Source: Meridianimarinicoccus sp. MJW13 (lineage in GTDB: Bacteria > Pseudomonadota > Alphaproteobacteria > Rhodobacterales > Rhodobacteraceae). Taken from it: a stretch of DNA of 64,000 nt. The DNA lies in assembly GCF_014901205.1 (NCBI RefSeq), contig NZ_JACNMU010000002.1, positions 248,001 through 312,000 on the forward strand, read 5' to 3'. Made by a program: the position numbers and the translations under genes. Positions 63,856 to 64,000 of the stretch are shown here, piece after piece. Position 1 is the first letter of the stretch. Every line of letters starts with the position of its first letter. The notes below the pieces were generated by a model that was not told the origin of the DNA, ran no database searches, and saw only the letters and a list, made by a program, of their open reading frames with translations.

Positions 63856-64000
63856 TCAGCGACCGCGCCGGAAGGCCGACTTCAACTCGCGCAGGGTCAG
63901 CGCGCCCAGCAGGTGGGCGGCGGCGAAATAGCTGACGATCCCGGCCCCGATCAGCAGGGCCAGCGCGCCATAGCGCAGGCCCGCGGTGTGCAATGCGCCC
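63856..64000 (-). CDS. murJ: Lipid II flippase MurJ, C-terminal end (rest outside window)
   Basis: The last 48 codons of a membrane protein are visible: a helix (GLRYGALALLIGAGIVSYFA) followed by AAHLLGALTLRELKSAFRRG. This pattern, and the location next to trpS, fit the end of MurJ/MviN, which flips lipid II for peptidoglycan synthesis. Only the tail is present, so the call rests mainly on context. It converges with the rhomboid-like gene, with three bases between the stops. Confidence 0.6.
   Translation of the reverse strand, partial: GALHTAGLRYGALALLIGAGIVSYFAAAHLLGALTLRELKSAFRRGR

Overview
The window is chromosomal DNA from a GC-rich alphaproteobacterium, most likely a member of the Rhodobacterales (Roseobacter/Rhodobacter lineage). 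The signs are the TCA gene order mdh - sucC - sucD - sucA - sucB - lpd next to sdhCDAB, two parts of the ethylmalonyl-CoA pathway (mcl2/mch and ccr/ecm), a luxR-luxI pair with CtrA-type TTAA-N7-TTAA sites, and lineage-typical families (TIGR02300, TIGR02186, DUF1737, NnrU). Almost all of it is compact housekeeping sequence. I see no phage, transposase, integron or CRISPR array. The genus cannot be fixed from the sequence alone.

Layout. 1-6.6 kb: the end of a HerA-like ATPase and a polyamine-type ABC transporter operon (ATPase, binding protein, DUF1330 protein, two enlarged permeases). 7-11 kb: ygfZ, a TIGR04283 glycosyltransferase, a tyrosine phosphatase, a class V aminotransferase and a DUF1992 protein. 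11-20.5 kb: valS, a DUF2235 hydrolase with a membrane-protein neighbour, divergent metF/metR sharing a MetR box, suhB and a rhomboid protease. 20.5-24.6 kb: tRNA-Leu(UAA), a secreted HAD phosphatase, tRNA-Ala(GGC), a TIGR02300 protein, a YgjP-type metallopeptidase with a GntR regulator, then a repeat-rich gap. 24.6-35.3 kb: the lpd-to-mdh TCA block on the minus strand. 35.4-43.3 kb: a TSUP permease, mcl2-nnrU-DUF1737-mch, sdhCDAB and three very small genes. 43.4-47.6 kb: a DUF1989 protein, deoD, a secreted protein and ecm. 47.9-51 kb: ccr, a 62-residue protein, luxR and luxI. 51-54.3 kb: a RecD-like helicase and a TIGR02186/TSUP pair. 54.4-59 kb: a BMP-family (nucleoside-type) ABC transporter operon. 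59.2-64 kb: rimI, tsaB, an Nfu-type Fe-S protein, a universal stress protein, a VOC protein, trpS, a rhomboid-like protein that has lost its catalytic residues, and the end of murJ.

How the parts fit. The centre of the window is a carbon-assimilation region. TCA enzymes are interleaved with enzymes that convert crotonyl-CoA and mesaconyl-CoA to C4 intermediates, the acetate-assimilation route used where isocitrate lyase is absent. The sucC and sdhC upstream regions each hold a matching pair of GTGATCAC palindromes about two helical turns apart, which suggests a shared TCA regulator. Quorum-sensing genes lie directly downstream of ccr.

The regulatory DNA is the most novel part. It includes a 16-bp perfect palindrome (lux-box candidate) flanked by two CtrA-like motifs before luxI, an iron-control-element-like palindrome next to a well-spaced promoter before the Nfu gene, a three-way-junction leader before the BMP gene, and a 24-bp near-perfect hairpin between two convergent genes.
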